From: Scalindua sp964344685
Lineage (GTDB): Bacteria; Planctomycetota; Brocadiia; Brocadiales; Scalinduaceae
Reading direction: 5' to 3'
Length of the DNA: 64,000 bases
Assembly (NCBI GenBank): GCA_964344685.1
Contig: CAYFOK010000012.1
Span: 1 to 64,000, forward strand
The notes under the pieces were generated by a model. It saw only the letters and a program-made list of their open reading frames with translations. It searched no databases and had not been told where the DNA came from. Shown piece by piece: positions 61,872 to 64,000 of this stretch (the stretch's first letter is position 1; each line of letters opens with the position of its first letter). The position numbers and the translations under genes were made by a program.

Positions 61872-63848
61872 ATGATAACTTTACATGTAAAACAGCGAAG
61901 GTTCATTTATCTGGGAATTATAATCATTTGTTTACTATTCCTGGCCTTATCAATCTCCGGTTTGTTTAGATTCACGACTTATGCCAAGAGAGAGAAAAAT
62001 CCTACGATAAAGGATGTAATAGACGAAGACACCAAGAATGAACAGAGACGTTCTCAATTATCTGAAGGCGGAGAGATCACCCAGGAGATTTACGGTCTCT
62101 ACCTGCCCAGCTACGATGAAGACGGAAAAGCAGTCTCAGTAATTAGAGGTGCCTATACCATATTCCTTAATAATAAAACCTACAAAATTACCAGACCGGA
62201 AATAGAATTTGCCGGTGACAGCAGCAATGAGGGTAATCCCAGCCAGACAAAAGATGTTATCATAACATCAGACACCGGAGAGGTGGATAATGCAACTAAA
62301 AGGGGAGTTCTTTATGGAAATGTCATAACCAGATTAGGAGATGATCTTGAAATCCATACAGAGGATTTTACGTATTCACCGGAAGATAAAATTGTGAATA
62401 CTGACGGCCCGGCTACTATCCTGGGCAAACAGATGAAAATTACCGGAGATGGATTTGAAATCATTTTGCCAGAAGCAAAAGCAGTAATCAAAAATGACCC
62501 TGATATGGAAGTAACAAGTAATGAAGACGAACTTTTTCTTTTCTCCGATCCGGCTAAAGCCGTAAACAGAAATGTTGCGGAACTTATCTTTATACGAGCC
62601 AGTGGTGAGCTGGTCTTTGAACATAAAAAAAAGCTTGCCACATTTCATGATAATGTACGTATTTCCAGGGGTGAATCTACCGTTTTTGCCGATAAATTAA
62701 CAATACCCTTTGACTCCAAATTAGAAAACCTGGAGCAGATAATAGCAAGCGGCAATGTTTTAGCCTCAGACGGTGAAAAAAATGCCAAAGGAGAAACGCT
62801 TACATGGGATTCGGAAAAAGAATATGCAATACTGGAAGATGATCCTGTAGCAGAATTCTTCGATGATAAGATCACAATTACTGCCCCTACGATTATGTTC
62901 TCTAAAGTTCAGGGCCGGATGGATGTGCCGGTAGCAGGGCAGTTAACAACCGTCGTCAACTTAAAAAACAAAAAACAGGATAAGGATGATACAAATAAAA
63001 AAACAGAAGTAATATTTGAACCTGCTGAAAAAAAAGCAATCTATGACACAATTACAATAAACTGGAAGGGCAGAATGTCTTTTGAACAGAACATAAATCT
63101 GGCAACTTTCGAAGATGATGTCATTGTTAATAAAGAAGGCACAAAACTGTACTGTGAAAGGCTTGAAATCAGTTTTGACAATGATAATGATTCGTTAGAG
63201 CAGCTGGAAGCCATTAAAAATGTATACTTGATTGAAAAGAAGGGTGATTCAGTCAGAGAGGCGCGTGGAGACAGGCTTATCTGGGCAGCTACAAAAAGTT
63301 ACACAGAACTGTACGGTAACATTCCACCGGCTACTGTAATCGATAAAGACAAACAGATATCCGCCCCGAAAATCACATTCTCAGAAGCTGATAACAAAAT
63401 GTTTGCCGAAGGAGAAGGAAACCTCACAGCTAAAACCAGCGCAGCAAAAGAGGGTAAAGAGGCTGAACACCTCATTATTAACTGGAACAGAGAGATGATT
63501 TATAATGGACAGGACCAGGTTGCAAATTTTTATGAAATGGTTAAGGTCACAAAAGGAAGGAACAAGCTTGATTGCGACAGACTTGACGTTTTTTTTAATG
63601 ATCAGGACAAGGTAGACAAAGCCACCGCATTCGGAAACGTATATATTAACAGCCCTGACTCAGATAATACCGAAGGGTTGGGGACACTGCTTGAGTGGGA
63701 CCTTATAAAAGATGTGGCAGTACTTACAGGAAACCCTATGGCAGAGTTAAGGCGAGACGGTTCTCGAACTTTTTCTAAGAAAATTTATTTCGATATAAAC
63801 ACAAAAAGAGTACATTGGGAAGGAAAACCACACTGGAAAATCTACTAA
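61872..63848 (+). CDS. lptC: LptC/OstA-like lipopolysaccharide transport protein, extended
   Basis: The 658-residue protein has one N-terminal membrane helix (FIYLGIIIICLLFLALSISG) and a periplasmic beta-rich region. The region contains repeated jellyroll-like units: VITSDTGEVDNATKRGVLYG, KLATFHDNVRISRGESTVFA, LATFEDDVIVNKEGTKLYC, and VANFYEMVKVTKGRNKLDC, each with a strand-turn pattern. LptC normally is about 190 residues with one such fold. Here about three or four more repeats follow, so it may be a bridge that combines LptC and LptA functions. The repeated T/NFxxxVxVxxGxxxxxC motif supports OstA-type units. Confidence 0.7.
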   Translation: MITLHVKQRRFIYLGIIIICLLFLALSISGLFRFTTYAKREKNPTIKDVIDEDTKNEQRRSQLSEGGEITQEIYGLYLPSYDEDGKAVSVIRGAYTIFLNNKTYKITRPEIEFAGDSSNEGNPSQTKDVIITSDTGEVDNATKRGVLYGNVITRLGDDLEIHTEDFTYSPEDKIVNTDGPATILGKQMKITGDGFEIILPEAKAVIKNDPDMEVTSNEDELFLFSDPAKAVNRNVAELIFIRASGELVFEHKKKLATFHDNVRISRGESTVFADKLTIPFDSKLENLEQIIASGNVLASDGEKNAKGETLTWDSEKEYAILEDDPVAEFFDDKITITAPTIMFSKVQGRMDVPVAGQLTTVVNLKNKKQDKDDTNKKTEVIFEPAEKKAIYDTITINWKGRMSFEQNINLATFEDDVIVNKEGTKLYCERLEISFDNDNDSLEQLEAIKNVYLIEKKGDSVREARGDRLIWAATKSYTELYGNIPPATVIDKDKQISAPKITFSEADNKMFAEGEGNLTAKTSAAKEGKEAEHLIINWNREMIYNGQDQVANFYEMVKVTKGRNKLDCDRLDVFFNDQDKVDKATAFGNVYINSPDSDNTEGLGTLLEWDLIKDVAVLTGNPMAELRRDGSRTFSKKIYFDINTKRVHWEGKPHWKIY

Positions 63849-63859
63849 GAGCTGCAGCA

Positions 63860-64000
63860 ATGAAGGTTGTTAATAAATTACCTTGCATAATCCCCGTAAC
63901 TTTACTAATTATTACAGGGATTTTAAGAGTTGTTTATCCAGCAGAAGTGTCTCATGACATTATGATTTTAGCACGGCACGGAACTTTGGAAAATGCACCT
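63860..64000 (+). CDS. Start of a secreted protein, probable LptA/OstA-like (partial)
   Basis: The ATG at 63860 opens a signal peptide (LPCIIPVTLLIITGIL, basic start MKVVNK, cleavage near YPAEV). The reading frame is still open at the window edge. Context downstream of kdsC and an lptC-like gene suggests the periplasmic LptA. The part seen is too short to prove it. Confidence 0.5.
   Translation, partial: MKVVNKLPCIIPVTLLIITGILRVVYPAEVSHDIMILARHGTLENAP

Overview
This window is AT-rich and gene-sparse, with many noncoding gaps of 300 to 1200 bases and a large number of interspersed repeats. The gene content points to a Gram-negative-type, anaerobic or microaerobic, respiratory bacterium. It has CxxCH cytochromes, an outer-membrane-type beta-barrel fused to heme domains, a copper oxidase, hemerythrins, KdsC/LptC envelope genes, and an oxygen-sensitive class III ribonucleotide reductase module. 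Together with the AT-rich composition and a histone-like lysine/alanine protein, this suggests an anammox planctomycete such as a Scalindua-like Brocadiales member. That assignment is inference from content; no marker gene in the window proves it.

Positions 1-17 kb are accessory. They hold an unknown protein, two juxtaposed transposase fragments, and a three-gene sensory operon on the minus strand (periplasmic binding protein, Cache-type histidine kinase, hybrid PAS kinase). A run of small genes follows, several visibly broken by stops or frameshifts, with a PII protein, an Lrp-like regulator and an acyl-carrier-protein relic. A ParA-like ATPase with two membrane DUF697 proteins closes the region. 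From 17 to 27 kb lie an exporter/SPFH/binding-protein operon on the plus strand and a small group resembling lipid or secondary-metabolite tailoring genes (UGT glycosyltransferase, PaaK-like adenylate-forming enzyme, sulfotransferase-like protein, crotonase).

From 27 to 47 kb the DNA is repeat-rich. It carries hemerythrin proteins, a DUF2294 protein, a tetraheme cytochrome fused to a beta-barrel with a diheme paralogue, a two-domain multicopper oxidase, a P-type cation ATPase, two paralogous PilZ genes with duplicated upstream DNA, a methyltransferase, a class 3 lipase and several unknowns. Between these genes are copies of a composite repeat: a tRNA 3' half ending in CCA, a conserved tail, and in related copies a seven-base-periodic array. 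All copies seen lie in the same orientation.

From 47 kb to the end the window is conserved housekeeping DNA: smc; an nrdR-nrdD-nrdG-histone-like group with a paired NrdR-box candidate upstream and a strong terminator at its end; mnmE, yidC, a Trm112-like gene, scpA and a site-2 protease on the minus strand; then kdsC, an lptC-like gene and the start of a secreted protein, probably LptA-like, on the plus strand.

The most unusual signals are the tRNA-tailed repeat family and its contribution to gene 3' ends, the cytochrome-barrel fusion, the ParA/DUF697 group, and a class III ribonucleotide reductase whose expected glycyl-radical position reads as alanine.
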